This document shows positions 8,367-18,288 of a stretch of DNA of 64,000 bases, piece by piece. Every line of letters begins with the position of its first letter. Positions within the stretch are counted from its first letter, which is position 1. The stretch is taken from NCBI RefSeq assembly GCF_018372875.1, contig NZ_JAHAIF010000012.1, positions 1 to 64,000 of the forward strand, given 5' to 3'. A program made the position numbers and the translations under genes. The notes below the pieces were generated by a model. The model worked only from the letters and a program-made list of their open reading frames with translations, did no database searches and was not told where the DNA came from. This stretch comes from Clostridium sp. (GTDB lineage Bacteria > Bacillota > Clostridia > Clostridiales > Clostridiaceae).

Positions 8367-8999
8367 ATGGAAAAGAAAAAAAATATTTCTATGGCTGTAA
8401 TTAAACGTCTGCCAAAATATCATAGATATTTGAATGAATTAATGAAAAATGATGTAGATAGAATATCATCAAAAGAATTAGGTGAAAAGATAGGATTTAC
8501 AGCATCTCAAATACGTCAAGATTTAAATTGCTTTGGTGACTTTGGGCAACAAGGATATGGGTATAATGTTAGAGAATTATATAATCAAATAAGTAGCATT
8601 CTTGGATTAAGTCAAAAATATAATACTGTAATTGTAGGTGCAGGTAATATAGGGCAAGCAATTGCAAATTATAAGTTTGATAAACAAGGTGTAAATTTAG
8701 TTGGAATATTCGATGCAAATCCTAAGCTAGTTGGACTTAAAATAAGGGATATTGAAATAAGTGAAATAGATACTTTAAAATCTTTTTTAAGTAAGAATAA
8801 AATAGATATAGGTATAATTTGTGTTCCAAGAATAAATGCTCAAAAGGTCTGTGACGAAATGGTAGATGGTGGAGTTAAGGGAATTTGGAATTTTGCTCCT
8901 GTAGATTTGACAGTACCAGAAGATGTAAGAGTTGAAAATGTTCATTTAAGTGAAAGTTTAATGACACTTATTTATTTATTACACAGTAATAATGAATAA
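8367..8999 (+). CDS. rex: Redox-sensing transcriptional repressor Rex
   Basis: Rex binds DNA when the NADH/NAD+ ratio is low and lets go when NADH rises, so fermentation genes are induced under reducing conditions. This 210 aa protein has the N-terminal winged helix (GEKIGFTASQIRQDLNCFG, about 36-54), the Rossmann motif GAGNIGQA (about 91-98) and the C-terminal dimer-swapping helix. AGAAGGTG precedes the ATG. It is directly upstream of the butyryl-CoA operon, whose leader has a near-consensus Rex operator. This placement is conserved in clostridia. Confidence 0.95.
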   Translation: MEKKKNISMAVIKRLPKYHRYLNELMKNDVDRISSKELGEKIGFTASQIRQDLNCFGDFGQQGYGYNVRELYNQISSILGLSQKYNTVIVGAGNIGQAIANYKFDKQGVNLVGIFDANPKLVGLKIRDIEISEIDTLKSFLSKNKIDIGIICVPRINAQKVCDEMVDGGVKGIWNFAPVDLTVPEDVRVENVHLSESLMTLIYLLHSNNE

Positions 9000-9059
9000 A
9001 AATAGAAAAAATATCCTTGGTTATAGCTTATAAAATTAACATAAAATCTCAATTTGATA

Positions 9060-9088
9060 TTGAAAAAAAATTAACAAGGTATTATAAT
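9060..9088 (+). promoter_or_regulatory. Candidate promoter upstream of crt
   Basis: TTGAAA, 17 bases, TATAAT. A transcript from here would begin with the hairpin at 9091. A second -10-like TATAAT stands at 9214-9219, closer to crt but without a good -35. Either could drive the operon. Confidence 0.5.
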
Positions 9089-9090
9089 CG

Positions 9091-9127
9091 TAATTGAAGT
9101 TTGTTAAAAACTTCAATTATTTTTTTA
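9091..9127 (+). terminator. Hairpin with U tract between rex and crt
   Basis: AATTGAAGTTT pairs with AAACTTCAATT around a short loop, followed by seven T. It most simply ends the rex transcript, but it also lies just after a promoter-like sequence (9060-9088) and could attenuate that transcript. Confidence 0.8.
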
Positions 9128-9134
9128 TCTAAGT

Positions 9135-9152
9135 TTGTTATATTATTAACAA
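9135..9152 (+). promoter_or_regulatory. Rex operator (ROP) of the butyryl-CoA operon
   Basis: TTGTTAT-ATTA-TTAACAA matches the clostridial Rex consensus TTGTTAANNNNTTAACAA with one difference. Its distance from rex and crt supports control of crt-bcd-etfBA-hbd by the NADH/NAD+ ratio. Confidence 0.8.
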
Positions 9153-9287
9153 AAATAATAAGAAAAAGTATTTATTTTCAGACAATTCGACAGACTCATG
9201 CTACTATTTGATGTATAATATTGGAGAGTTTGTAAAATTAAAAAAGATTAAGAAAAATAAGAGTGTAAATAAGGAGGATATGAGGGG

Positions 9288-10073
9288 ATGGAATTAAAAA
9301 ACGTGCTTCTTGAAAAAGAAGAGCATTTAGCTATTGTTACTATTAATAGACCAAAAGCTTTAAATGCATTAAATTCAGAAACATTAAAGGATCTTGACAC
9401 AGTTCTTGATAATTTGGAAAATGATAGCAATATTTATGCTGTTATATTAACTGGGGCAGGAGAAAAGTCTTTCGTTGCAGGTGCTGATATAGCAGAAATG
9501 AGAGATTTAAATGAAGAACAAGGTAAAGAATTTGGAATGCTTGGAAATAAGGTGTTCAGAAGATTAGAAAAGTTAGACAAGCCTGTAATTGCAGCGATAT
9601 CAGGATTCGCTCTTGGTGGTGGTTGTGAATTATCAATGGCATGTGATATAAGAATAGCTTCAGAAAGAGCAAGATTTGCTCAGCCAGAATCAGGTTTAGG
9701 AATAACTCCTGGATTTGGGGGTACTCAAAGACTACCAAGAATAGTTGGGTTAGGAAAAGCAAAAGAAATGATTTATACAGGAGCTATGGTTAAGGCAGAT
9801 GAAGCCTTAAGAATAGGACTTGTAAATAAGGTAGTTCCTCTAGAAAATCTTATGGAGGAAGCTAGAGCTATGGCTAATGCAATAATTGTTAATGCGCCAA
9901 TAGCTGTTAAGTTATGTAAGGATGCTATTGATAGAGGTATGCAAGTAGATATAGATAGAGCAATTGAAATAGAGGCAGAAGACTTTGGAAAATGCTTCAG
10001 CACAGAAGATCAAACAGAAGGAATGACTGCATTCTTAGAAAAGAGAGCAGAGAAGAACTTCCAAAACAAATAA
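9288..10073 (+). CDS. crt: 3-hydroxybutyryl-CoA dehydratase (crotonase)
   Basis: Crotonase converts 3-hydroxybutyryl-CoA to crotonyl-CoA in butyrate formation. This 261 aa protein has the enoyl-CoA hydratase/isomerase fold with the oxyanion-hole regions AGADIAEM and GFALGGGCELSMACD. The two expected catalytic glutamates are in GGCEL and QPESGLG. It is the first gene of the five-gene operon crt-bcd-etfB-etfA-hbd; thiolase (thl) is not present and must be elsewhere. The start ATG follows an AGGAGG-like site at about 9272. Confidence 0.95.
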   Translation: MELKNVLLEKEEHLAIVTINRPKALNALNSETLKDLDTVLDNLENDSNIYAVILTGAGEKSFVAGADIAEMRDLNEEQGKEFGMLGNKVFRRLEKLDKPVIAAISGFALGGGCELSMACDIRIASERARFAQPESGLGITPGFGGTQRLPRIVGLGKAKEMIYTGAMVKADEALRIGLVNKVVPLENLMEEARAMANAIIVNAPIAVKLCKDAIDRGMQVDIDRAIEIEAEDFGKCFSTEDQTEGMTAFLEKRAEKNFQNK

Positions 10074-10107
10074 ATTGTTTTTTTAAATATAAGGAGGGTC
10101 AAATCAA

Positions 10108-11247
10108 ATGGATTTCGAATTAACTAGAGAACAACAATTAGTACAACAAATGGTTAGAGAATTCGCAGTAAATGAAGTAAAACCAATAGCTGCAGAAATT
10201 GATGAAACAGAAAGATTCCCTATGGAAAATGTTCAAAAAATGGCTAAGTTAGGAATGATGGGTATTCCGTTTTCTAAAGAAGTAGGGGGAGCAGGCGGAG
10301 ATGTTCTTTCATACATAATCGCTGTAGAAGAATTATCAAAGGTATGTGCAACAACAGGAGTTATCCTTTCAGCTCATACATCACTATGTGCTTCAGTTAT
10401 CAATGAACATGGTACTCCAGCACAAAAAGAAAAGTATTTAGCAGATTTATGCTCTGGTAAGAAGATTGGTGCTTTCGGTTTAACTGAACCAGGTGCTGGT
10501 ACAGATGCAGCAGGACAACAAACTACTGCAGTTTTAGATGGAGATCACTATGTATTAAATGGGTCAAAGATATTCATAACAAACGGTGGAGTTGCTGAAA
10601 CTTTCATAATTTTTGCTATGACAGATAAGAGCCAAGGTACAAGAGGAATATCTGCATTTATAGTAGAGAAAGACTTCCCAGGATTCTCAATAGGTAAGTT
10701 AGAAAACAAGATGGGTATTAGAGCATCATCTACTACTGAGTTAATAATGGAAGATTGTATAGTACCAAAGGAAAACTTAATAGGTAAAGAAGGTAAGGGA
10801 TTTGGTATAGCAATGAAGACTCTAGATGGAGGAAGAATTGGTATAGCTGCTCAAGCTTTAGGTATAGCTGAAGGTGCTTTTGAAGAAGCAGTGGCTTATA
10901 TGAAAGAAAGAAAACAATTTGGTAAGCCACTTTACACTAAGCAAGGTTTACAATGGTACATGGCAGAAATGGATGTAAAGATAGAAGCTGCTAAGCAATT
11001 AGTATACAAAGCTGCTATGAGAAAACAAAATGGACAACCTTATTCAATAGATGCTGCTAGAGCTAAGTTATTTGCAGCAGAAATAGCTATGGATGTTACA
11101 ACTAAGGTAGTTCAAATCTTTGGTGGATATGGTTACACTAAGGAATATCCAGTAGAAAGAATGATGAGAGATGCTAAGATAACTGAAATCTATGAAGGAA
11201 CTTCAGAAGTTCAAAAGATGGTTATTTCAGGTAGCTTATTCAGATAG
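10108..11247 (+). CDS. bcd: Butyryl-CoA dehydrogenase
   Basis: This 379 aa FAD acyl-CoA dehydrogenase reduces crotonyl-CoA to butyryl-CoA. Together with the two Etf subunits encoded next, it bifurcates NADH electrons, one to crotonyl-CoA and one to ferredoxin. Landmarks are the flavin-contacting segment GAFGLTEPGAGTDA, the middle beta-domain (VLNGSKIFITNG) and the catalytic glutamate in IYEGTSEVQ near the C terminus. Length and motifs are complete. It lies 34 bases after crt with an AAGGAGG site, and the etfB start follows its stop after 14 bases. Confidence 0.95.
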   Translation: MDFELTREQQLVQQMVREFAVNEVKPIAAEIDETERFPMENVQKMAKLGMMGIPFSKEVGGAGGDVLSYIIAVEELSKVCATTGVILSAHTSLCASVINEHGTPAQKEKYLADLCSGKKIGAFGLTEPGAGTDAAGQQTTAVLDGDHYVLNGSKIFITNGGVAETFIIFAMTDKSQGTRGISAFIVEKDFPGFSIGKLENKMGIRASSTTELIMEDCIVPKENLIGKEGKGFGIAMKTLDGGRIGIAAQALGIAEGAFEEAVAYMKERKQFGKPLYTKQGLQWYMAEMDVKIEAAKQLVYKAAMRKQNGQPYSIDAARAKLFAAEIAMDVTTKVVQIFGGYGYTKEYPVERMMRDAKITEIYEGTSEVQKMVISGSLFR

Positions 11248-11261
11248 GAGGAAGTTATAAG

Positions 11262-12041
11262 ATGAATATAGTAGTTTGTGTAAAACAAGTTCCAGATACA
11301 ACAGTTGTTAAGATAGATCCTAAGACTGGTACATTAATAAGAGATGGTGTTCCATCAATTATTAATCCAGAAGATAAGCATGCATTAGAAGCAGCATTAC
11401 AATTAAAAGAAGCTCATGGTGGAAAGGTTACAGTTGTTTCAATGGGACTTCCAATGGCTAAGGCTGCATTAAGAGAAGCTTTATGTATGGGAGCTGATGA
11501 AGCTATCCTTTTAACAGATAGAGTGCTAGGAGGAGCTGATACATTAGCAACTTCAAAATCTCTAGCTGGAGTAATTAAGAAGTTAGATTATGATATAGTA
11601 TTTGCAGGAAGACAAGCTATCGATGGAGATACAGCGCAAGTTGGTCCAGAAATAGCTGAACACTTAAATATTCCTCAAGTAACATATGTTCAAGATGTAA
11701 AAGTTGAAGGTGATTCTTTAATAGTTAACAGAGCACTAGAAGATGGACATCAAATAGTAGAAGTTAAGACTCCATGTCTATTAACTGCAATCGAAACATT
11801 AAATGAACCAAGATACATGAATGTTGGTAATATTTTTGCAACTAGTGACAATGATATCAAGGTTATGAGTGCAGAGGATATAGATGTAGATAAGTCAGAA
11901 TTAGGTCTTAAGGGTTCTCCAACAAAGGTTAAGAAGTCAATGACTAAGGAAGTTAAGGGAGCAGGAGAACTAGTTAAAGAAGGCGCTAAAGAAGCTGCAA
12001 CTTATGTTTTAGGAAAATTAAAAGAAAAACACTACATCTAA
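11262..12041 (+). CDS. etfB: Electron transfer flavoprotein beta subunit
   Basis: This 259 aa subunit of the EtfAB complex works with Bcd. It shows the EtfB start MNIVVCVKQVPDTT, the nucleotide-binding core GADEAILLTD and FAGRQAIDGDTAQVGPEIAE, and the signature ALEDGHQIVEVKTPCLLT. In bifurcating clostridial complexes EtfB binds the flavin that splits the NADH electron pair. That role is family knowledge, not something I can read here. It is preceded by AGGAGG and sits between bcd and etfA. Confidence 0.95.
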   Translation: MNIVVCVKQVPDTTVVKIDPKTGTLIRDGVPSIINPEDKHALEAALQLKEAHGGKVTVVSMGLPMAKAALREALCMGADEAILLTDRVLGGADTLATSKSLAGVIKKLDYDIVFAGRQAIDGDTAQVGPEIAEHLNIPQVTYVQDVKVEGDSLIVNRALEDGHQIVEVKTPCLLTAIETLNEPRYMNVGNIFATSDNDIKVMSAEDIDVDKSELGLKGSPTKVKKSMTKEVKGAGELVKEGAKEAATYVLGKLKEKHYI

Positions 12042-12063
12042 GATAATAGGAGGGTAATTTATT

Positions 12064-13071
12064 ATGAATATAGCAGATTACAAAGGCGTTTGGGTCTTTG
12101 CTGAACAAAGAGAAGGACAATTACAAAAAGTATCTTTAGAATTACTTGGTGAAGGTAGAAGAGTAGCAGATAAATTAGGAGTAAAGTTAACTGCTTTATT
12201 ACTAGGACACAATGTAGAAGGATTAGCAAAAACTTTAGGTGAACATGGTGCAGATGAAGTTTTAGTTGCTGATGATAAGAATTTAGAACATTATACAACT
12301 GATGCTTATACAAAGGTTATTTGTGATTTAGCAAATGAAAGAAAGCCAGGAATATTATTTGTAGGAGCTACTTTTATTGGTAGAGATTTAGGACCAAGAA
12401 TAGCTGCAAGATTAACAACAGGATTAACTGCAGACTGTACTTCAATAGATGTTGAAGTTGAAACTGGAGATCTTTTAGCTACAAGACCAGCATTTGGTGG
12501 TAACCTAATGGCTACAATCGTATGTCCAGAACATAGACCACAAATGGCTACAGTAAGACCAGGTGTATTTGAAAAGGTAAATACTGATGCTTCAAACTGT
12601 AAGATTGAAAAAGTAGAAGTTAAATTAGCAGATAGTGATATTAGAACTAAGGTTCTTGAAATAATCAAGGAAAAGAAAGATATAGTTGATATATCTGAAG
12701 CAAACATTATAGTATCTGGTGGTAGAGGTGTAGGATGTAAAGAAAACTTTGCTTTACTACAAGAATTAGCAGATGCTTTAGGTGGAGTTGTTGCAGGTTC
12801 TAGAGCAGCAGTAGAAAAGGGTTGGGTTGAAAATGCTTACCAAGTTGGACAAACTGGTAAGACAGTTAAGCCAACAATCTATATAGCTTGTGGTATTTCA
12901 GGAGCTATCCAACACGTAGCTGGTATGCAAGATTCAGAATTAATTATTGCTATCAATAAAGATGAAACTGCTCCAATAATGCAAGTTGCTGATTATGGTA
13001 TAGTTGGAGATGTTAAGAAGGTAATACCTGAATTAATAGCTCAAGCTAAAGAAATGAAAGCAGCTGAATAA
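12064..13071 (+). CDS. etfA: Electron transfer flavoprotein alpha subunit
   Basis: This 335 aa FAD-binding subunit is the partner of EtfB and Bcd. The C-terminal FAD domain is clear: GGRGVGCKENF, VAGSRAAVEKGW, QTGKTVKP and ACGISGAIQHVAGM, ending in VGDVKKVIPEL. The N-terminal half is the EtfAB-type nucleotide-binding fold. No ferredoxin domain is fused, so this is the standard clostridial form. An AGGAGG site precedes the ATG, and the codon bias (AGA, TTA, GGA) matches the highly expressed neighbours. Confidence 0.95.
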   Translation: MNIADYKGVWVFAEQREGQLQKVSLELLGEGRRVADKLGVKLTALLLGHNVEGLAKTLGEHGADEVLVADDKNLEHYTTDAYTKVICDLANERKPGILFVGATFIGRDLGPRIAARLTTGLTADCTSIDVEVETGDLLATRPAFGGNLMATIVCPEHRPQMATVRPGVFEKVNTDASNCKIEKVEVKLADSDIRTKVLEIIKEKKDIVDISEANIIVSGGRGVGCKENFALLQELADALGGVVAGSRAAVEKGWVENAYQVGQTGKTVKPTIYIACGISGAIQHVAGMQDSELIIAINKDETAPIMQVADYGIVGDVKKVIPELIAQAKEMKAAE

Positions 13072-13104
13072 TATAAAAATATTGAGTTTTTAGGAGGAAT
13101 AAAA

Positions 13105-13953
13105 ATGAAAAAAGTTTTCGTACTTGGTGCTGGAACAATGGGTGCTGGAATAGTTCAAGCATTCGCACAAAATGGATTTGAAGTTATAGTAAGAGATATT
13201 AAAGATGAATTCGTTGAAAGAGGAATAGCTGGAATAAATAAGAGCTTAAGCAAATTAGTTGCTAAGGAAAAAATGACAGAAGAAGTTAAGGAAGAAATAC
13301 TTTCTAGAATTTCTGGAACAACTGATATGAGCTTAGCTGCTGATTGTGATTTAGTAGTAGAAGCTGCTATAGAAAATATGAAGATTAAGAAGGAAATATT
13401 TGCAGAATTAGATTCGATCTGTAAGCCAGAAACAATCTTAGCTTCAAATACATCTTCTTTATCAATAACAGAAGTTGCTAATGCTACAAAGAGAGAAGAT
13501 AAGGTTATAGGAATGCACTTCTTTAATCCAGCTCCAGTAATGAAGCTTGTTGAAATTATAAGAGGCGCTAAAACTTCTCAAGAAACTTTTGATGCAGTTA
13601 AAGAAATGTCTGAAGCTATAAAGAAGGTACCAGTAGAAGTTGCTGAAGCGCCAGGATTTGTAGTTAACAGAATTCTTATTCCAATGATTAATGAAGCAGT
13701 TGGAATTTATGCTGATGGAGTAGCATCTGTAGAAGATATAGATACTGCTATGAAATTAGGAGCTAATCACCCAATGGGGCCTTTAGCTTTAGGAGATCTT
13801 ATAGGTTTAGATGTATGTCTTGCTATAATGGATGTTCTTTATAATGAAACTGGAGATTCTAAGTACAGAGCTCATACTTTATTAAAGAAGTATGTTAGAG
13901 CTGGATGGTTAGGAAGAAAGACAGGAAAAGGATTCTACGATTATTCAAAATAA
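13105..13953 (+). CDS. hbd: 3-hydroxybutyryl-CoA dehydrogenase
   Basis: It reduces acetoacetyl-CoA to (S)-3-hydroxybutyryl-CoA. This 282 aa protein starts with a Rossmann nucleotide site ([16 protein letters not shown]). The catalytic histidine is in [16 protein letters not shown], and a C-terminal dimerisation domain carries [15 protein letters not shown] and [18 protein letters not shown]. It is the last gene of the operon; a terminator follows within 70 bases. In the pathway it acts before crt, so operon order does not follow reaction order, as is usual in clostridia. Confidence 0.95.
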   Translation: MKKVFVLGAGTMGAGIVQAFAQNGFEVIVRDIKDEFVERGIAGINKSLSKLVAKEKMTEEVKEEILSRISGTTDMSLAADCDLVVEAAIENMKIKKEIFAELDSICKPETILASNTSSLSITEVANATKREDKVIGMHFFNPAPVMKLVEIIRGAKTSQETFDAVKEMSEAIKKVPVEVAEAPGFVVNRILIPMINEAVGIYADGVASVEDIDTAMKLGANHPMGPLALGDLIGLDVCLAIMDVLYNETGDSKYRAHTLLKKYVRAGWLGRKTGKGFYDYSK

Positions 13954-13978
13954 TATATCCTTAATATATTAAATGTAA

Positions 13979-14026
13979 AAAATAGACAAGTGTTGTTTTT
14001 TTAAGCAAATACTTGTCTATTTTTAT
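13979..14026 (+). terminator. Terminator of the butyryl-CoA operon
   Basis: AATAGACAAGT pairs with ACTTGTCTATT and is followed by TTTATT. It ends the crt-hbd transcript. Confidence 0.85.
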
Positions 14027-14118
14027 TATAATTATATTCAGCAACAGTAGATAGGTGACAAAAATATTATGGGATGATAATGTATACATATAATAAACTA
14101 TAGGATGGGTTAAAAAAT

Positions 14119-16839
14119 ATGGCAAATAATAAACAAAAGGTAGAAGAGATATTAAAGAGATTAACTGAAGATAATAATAGGAAAGAAGATTTTTGTGGAA
14201 TAGATACATTAACTATTGCAGAAGAGTTAGATTTAAGAAGAAATGTTGTAAGTCAGTATCTAAATGAATTAGTTGATGAGAAAAAAGCTATAAAATCGAG
14301 GACTAGACCAGTTTTATTTACATATATAAACTCTAATGAAAAAATGAATTCATCTGGAAATGATGGAGAGGATATTTTTAGAGAATTAGTTGGATATAAT
14401 GGAAGTTTAAAAACTGCTGTAAAGCAATGTAAATCAGCGGCGTTTTACCCTAGTAAAGATATGTCGGTATTATTAACTGGGCCAAGTGGTGTTGGTAAGA
14501 GTTTTATAGCTAACTTATTACACAAATACGCAGAACAAAGAGGAAGGATAGGGGAGGGAGCCCCTTTTATTGTATTTAATTGTGCTGATTATGCTGATAA
14601 TCCAGAATTACTTTCAGCAAACTTGTTTGGCTATAAAAAAGGTGCCTTTACTGGTGCAGACAAAGACCATATAGGTTCATTAGAGTTAGCGGATGGTGGA
14701 TATCTATTTTTAGATGAAGTACATAGATTATCTCCCGAAGGTCAAGAAAAACTTTTTGTTTTTATGGATAAAGGGTTGTTCAAAAGAGTTGGTGAAAGTA
14801 AGGCGGAGAGAAAAGCTAATGTAAGATTTATTTTTGCAACTACAGAAAGTCCTGAAGAAACATTACTTGAAACTTTCACAAGAAGAATTCCGCTAGTGGT
14901 AAATATACCTAAGTTAAGAGATAGACCTATTGATGAAAGATTAACAATGATATATAAGTTTTTTAGTATTGAGGCGAAGGAAATTGATAAAGATATTAAT
15001 GTAAGTAAGGATGTAATAAACTATATTTTATCGCAAAAGAAAGCTGGAAATATAGGGAGTTTAAAGAATTTAATTAAGCTTTGTTGTGCGTGGTCTTATA
15101 AAGACCAACAAGATGAGGAGATAATCATAATAGGAAAAGAATATCTAAAAGATTTAGAAGGTGTAGAAAAAAATAATGTAAAACAGTTTTTTTATGATGA
15201 TTTTATGTACATAAGTAGTAAAGGGGAATGTTTAAAAGAAATTCATACAATAAGTAATGATAACTTCATAAGAATAAATGAAATTATATATGAAGTAGAA
15301 AAAGTGTTAAATGAATATATACAAAATAAAGTATCAATAGAAGAGTTAAAAAAGAAAATAAATATAGAACTTAATAGAAGTCTTGGATTGATGGTTTATG
15401 AGGAGAGTTCTAATGAAGGAAATGATTTAATTGAGAGTTTATATCTAGATACAGTAACCAATACCCTAAAAGCTGTTGAAGGAACGTACGGAATTAAATA
15501 TTATGGCAATACATCTAAAATAATAACAAAAATTTTATTGTATTTTAAAAATAATAACTTAGATGTACTATCTAATAGTAGCTTTAATAGTATAAATATC
15601 ATAAAATCTATAGTTGCTAAAAAATTAAGTAAAGCATCTATTGTGGCAGAGAAACTTATAAGAAATCTAGAATCTAATTTAGATTATAAATTAGACCCTA
15701 GAATTGAGTTAATTATTTTAATGTATTTTTTTGCTATGATGAATAATGAAAGTACTCAAATTAATGCTATTATAGTTGCTCATGGATATTCAACAGCTAG
15801 TAGTATAGCAAGTGTAGCAAACCAAATGTTTGAACAGTTCATATTTGAAGCATTTGATATGCCAGTGGACATGTCTCCTATAGAAGTTAAGAATCAAATA
15901 AAGCAATATATAAGTGGTATTGATACTTCTAAAGGAACTATTATTTTAGTAGATATGGGTTCTTTAGTAAATATAGATAGAGATTTAAGAGATGTAATAG
16001 AGGGAGATCTTGGGATAATTAATAATATAACAACAAATATAGCCCTCGATATTGCAGGAAGAATAATTAATGGGCAAGACGTTCGTTCAATGATAGAAGG
16101 AATAGAAAAAAATAATGTGCTGTCTTGTAAGTATATAGAGGGAAAGAAAAAGAAGAAAGCTATTTTGACTACTTGTATATCTGGAATTGGTACAGCTGTT
16201 AAGCTTAAAAAACTAATAAGAGAGTGTATTGGAACTGCTGATATAGAAGTGAAGGAATATGAATACTCTAAATTAAGCTTAATGGGAAAAGAAGATAAGA
16301 TTTTTAGCGATTATGATGTTAGATTAATTATTAGCACTACTAAGATAGATATTGATGGGGCAGAATGTCTTCTTTTACAAGACCTTATGAGTGGGGATAG
16401 TGATGATATTTTTGTTAATGCTTTAAAAGAAATAACATTGGATAAAAATATTGATATGATTCGTCAAGACTTAGTAAAAATGTTTTCTATGGAAAATCTT
16501 GTGTCTAGGATGACTATATTAAATCCAGGAAAAATAATTAATGAGGTAGAGGATATTATAATTAATTATGAAAGAATACTAGGAGCAATATTCTGTAGCG
16601 AATTAAAAATGACTTTATATATACATGTTAGTATACTTATAGAAAGATTAATGCTAAAACAAGGGTTAGAGTTTGAGATTGGTGAAAGAGATTACGAAGA
16701 TAAAAATAATAAATTCATTGAAATAACTAATAAGATTTTTAATCCTTTATTAAGAGAATATAATTTAAGTATTACCACCAAAGAAATATCTATAATTCAA
16801 ACTATTATAGAATCAAGAATAGGAAAAATAGAATTATAA
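14119..16839 (+). CDS. LevR/ManR-family sigma-54-dependent PTS operon activator
   Basis: This 906 aa regulator opens promoters with sigma-54 RNA polymerase and is tuned by PTS phosphorylation. Domains in order: an N-terminal helix-turn-helix (about 25-60), an AAA+ domain with Walker A GPSGVGKS (121-128), the sigma-54 contact loop GAFTGA (175-180) and Walker B YLFLDE (195-200), a PTS-regulation domain, an EIIA-Man-like domain (about 555-690), an EIIB-like stretch with a cysteine ([10 protein letters not shown]) and a second PTS-regulation domain. The sigma-54 promoter at 17000 directly downstream is its obvious target. No strong Shine-Dalgarno is visible. The nearest family members are LevR and ManR. 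Confidence 0.88.
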   Translation: MANNKQKVEEILKRLTEDNNRKEDFCGIDTLTIAEELDLRRNVVSQYLNELVDEKKAIKSRTRPVLFTYINSNEKMNSSGNDGEDIFRELVGYNGSLKTAVKQCKSAAFYPSKDMSVLLTGPSGVGKSFIANLLHKYAEQRGRIGEGAPFIVFNCADYADNPELLSANLFGYKKGAFTGADKDHIGSLELADGGYLFLDEVHRLSPEGQEKLFVFMDKGLFKRVGESKAERKANVRFIFATTESPEETLLETFTRRIPLVVNIPKLRDRPIDERLTMIYKFFSIEAKEIDKDINVSKDVINYILSQKKAGNIGSLKNLIKLCCAWSYKDQQDEEIIIIGKEYLKDLEGVEKNNVKQFFYDDFMYISSKGECLKEIHTISNDNFIRINEIIYEVEKVLNEYIQNKVSIEELKKKINIELNRSLGLMVYEESSNEGNDLIESLYLDTVTNTLKAVEGTYGIKYYGNTSKIITKILLYFKNNNLDVLSNSSFNSINIIKSIVAKKLSKASIVAEKLIRNLESNLDYKLDPRIELIILMYFFAMMNNESTQINAIIVAHGYSTASSIASVANQMFEQFIFEAFDMPVDMSPIEVKNQIKQYISGIDTSKGTIILVDMGSLVNIDRDLRDVIEGDLGIINNITTNIALDIAGRIINGQDVRSMIEGIEKNNVLSCKYIEGKKKKKAILTTCISGIGTAVKLKKLIRECIGTADIEVKEYEYSKLSLMGKEDKIFSDYDVRLIISTTKIDIDGAECLLLQDLMSGDSDDIFVNALKEITLDKNIDMIRQDLVKMFSMENLVSRMTILNPGKIINEVEDIIINYERILGAIFCSELKMTLYIHVSILIERLMLKQGLEFEIGERDYEDKNNKFIEITNKIFNPLLREYNLSITTKEISIIQTIIESRIGKIEL

Positions 16840-16846
16840 ATTTAAA

Positions 16847-16880
16847 GGCATGACACTTGTAAATAGTGTCATGTCTTTTT
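16847..16880 (+). terminator. Terminator after the LevR-type regulator
   Basis: GCATGACACT pairs with AGTGTCATGT, then TCTTTTT. The stem arms contain the TGACACT/AGTGTCA words that recur downstream (see 16849-16921). Confidence 0.8.
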
Positions 16881-16921
16881 AGGTTTTGTAGGTATGACAG
16901 AAAGAAACTGAGTGTGACACT
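16849..16921 (+). promoter_or_regulatory. Candidate enhancer (UAS) for the LevR-type activator
   Basis: The words TGACACT or AGTGTCA occur as a palindrome at 16851-16871 and again as AGTGTGACACT at 16911-16921, with a TGACA half site at 16895. They lie 80-150 bases upstream of the -24/-12 promoter, the usual distance for sigma-54 activators. That this is the binding site is inference. Confidence 0.5.
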
Positions 16922-16999
16922 AGAATTTTATGAAGTTTTTTGAATTGAAAAGTGGCTATTTTACTAGATTTCTTGTATGTAAATTTAAATAATAAAAAG

Positions 17000-17016
17000 T
17001 TGGCACGTTAATTGCT
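17000..17016 (+). promoter_or_regulatory. Sigma-54 (-24/-12) promoter of the PTS operon
   Basis: TTGGCACGTTAATTGCT is a full match to the RpoN consensus TGGCACG-N4-TTGC with the required GG/GC spacing. It lies 48 bases upstream of the EIIA start and downstream of a sigma-54 activator gene. Confidence 0.9.
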
Positions 17017-17063
17017 AATATAAATAAGTGTGAAAATCAAATAGAGAAACAGGAGGATAAAGA

Positions 17064-17477
17064 ATGTACAAAATAATTATAGCAACACATGGTCCTTTAG
17101 CAGAAGCATTTAAATCAACATTAAAGATGTTTACAAATGATATAGACGATGTATATTCTGTAGGCTTAACTGAAACTGGTGTTGAAGAGTTCAAGGAAAA
17201 AATAGATAACATAATGAAGGAAGCTTACGAAGATGGGAAAGAAATTCTTGTTTTAGCTGACCTGTTTGGAGGAACTCCATTCAATACAGCGATGTTAGAA
17301 ATCAAAGGTAAATATAAAAATGTAGAAGTTATAGCAGGAATTAATTTACCTTTATTAATTGAAGCAACTTTATTAAGAGGTGGAGATTTAAAAAGTTCAA
17401 TGGAAAGTTTAAAAACTTCAGCTCAAGATGCAATTATGATTCCACCATCATCTGCTGTAGATGATGATGATGAATAG
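17064..17477 (+). CDS. PTS mannose-family EIIA component
   Basis: This 137 aa cytoplasmic phosphocarrier takes phosphate from HPr and passes it to EIIB. The phosphorylated histidine is His10 in IIATHGPLAEAF, and the family motif LADLFGGTPFN follows. The C-terminus is a run of acidic residues. It is a stand-alone IIA, unlike the fused IIAB of E. coli ManX, and is the first gene of the operon IIA-IIC-IID-IIB. It has an AGGAGG site and is driven by the sigma-54 promoter at 17000. Confidence 0.92.
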   Translation: MYKIIIATHGPLAEAFKSTLKMFTNDIDDVYSVGLTETGVEEFKEKIDNIMKEAYEDGKEILVLADLFGGTPFNTAMLEIKGKYKNVEVIAGINLPLLIEATLLRGGDLKSSMESLKTSAQDAIMIPPSSAVDDDDE

Positions 17478-17502
17478 AAAAAAATCATAGGAGGATTTTT
17501 AT

Positions 17503-18288
17503 ATGCAAATACAATTATGGCAAATCATTATTCTGGGCCTATTAGGTGGTATAGCTCAATGGGACGAAACAAATATGAAAATTGGATTTAGAAATCCAGC
17601 AATTACAGGACTTATTGTAGGACTTATTTTAGGAGATGTAAAAACAGGTTTATTAGTGGGAGGAACTCTTCAATTAATGACATTAGGTATAGGCAGTTAC
17701 GGTGGAGCAACAATTCCAGACTACGCAACAGCAACGATTATTGCAGGAGCACTTGCAATCTCAACAGGTCAAGGAGTTGATTTTGCAATAGGTATAGGTG
17801 TACCAGCAGCATTATTACTAGTTCAACTTGATGTATTAGCAAGAATGAGTAACGTATTCTTTCAACATAAGGCAGAAAAATATGCTGATGAAAGAAAATA
17901 TAACAAAGTAGAATTAATGAACGTTTTAGGTTTATCGACTTGGATGATTTCAAGATTTGTACCAGTATTTATTTGTTTATACTTTGGAGAAGGTTTAGTA
18001 CAAACATTACTTAGTTCATCACCAGAATGGTTAATTGGTGGATTAAAAGCAGCAGGTGGAGTATTACCAGCTTTAGGTATAGCTTTATTACTTAAATACT
18101 TACCAATTAAAGCTTACGCTCCATACTTAATAGTAGGATTTGTTTTAGCAGCATTCTTCAACTTACCAATGTTAGGAGTAGCTTTATTAGGATTTGCAGT
18201 AGCTTTATATAACTTCAAAAAAGCAACTGATGCAGATGCAAAAGCAGTAAATGTAGGATTCGCAGGAGGTGCAGACGAAGATGAATAA
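17503..18288 (+). CDS. PTS mannose-family EIIC component
   Basis: This 261 aa membrane permease subunit forms the sugar channel with EIID. The signature for this family is visible: LGGIAQWDETNMKIGFRNP near residue 15, followed by GLIVGLILGDVKTGLLVGG and LGIGSYGGATIPD. Several further membrane segments fill the C-terminal half. The ATG follows AGGAGG. Its last codons overlap the start of the EIID gene, implying translational coupling. Sugar specificity cannot be read from the sequence. Confidence 0.92.
   Translation: MQIQLWQIIILGLLGGIAQWDETNMKIGFRNPAITGLIVGLILGDVKTGLLVGGTLQLMTLGIGSYGGATIPDYATATIIAGALAISTGQGVDFAIGIGVPAALLLVQLDVLARMSNVFFQHKAEKYADERKYNKVELMNVLGLSTWMISRFVPVFICLYFGEGLVQTLLSSSPEWLIGGLKAAGGVLPALGIALLLKYLPIKAYAPYLIVGFVLAAFFNLPMLGVALLGFAVALYNFKKATDADAKAVNVGFAGGADEDE

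Noticed and set aside
12306..12707. Minus-strand ORF of 133 codons opposite etfA
   Set aside because: Fully antisense to an intact etfA, with no start signals.
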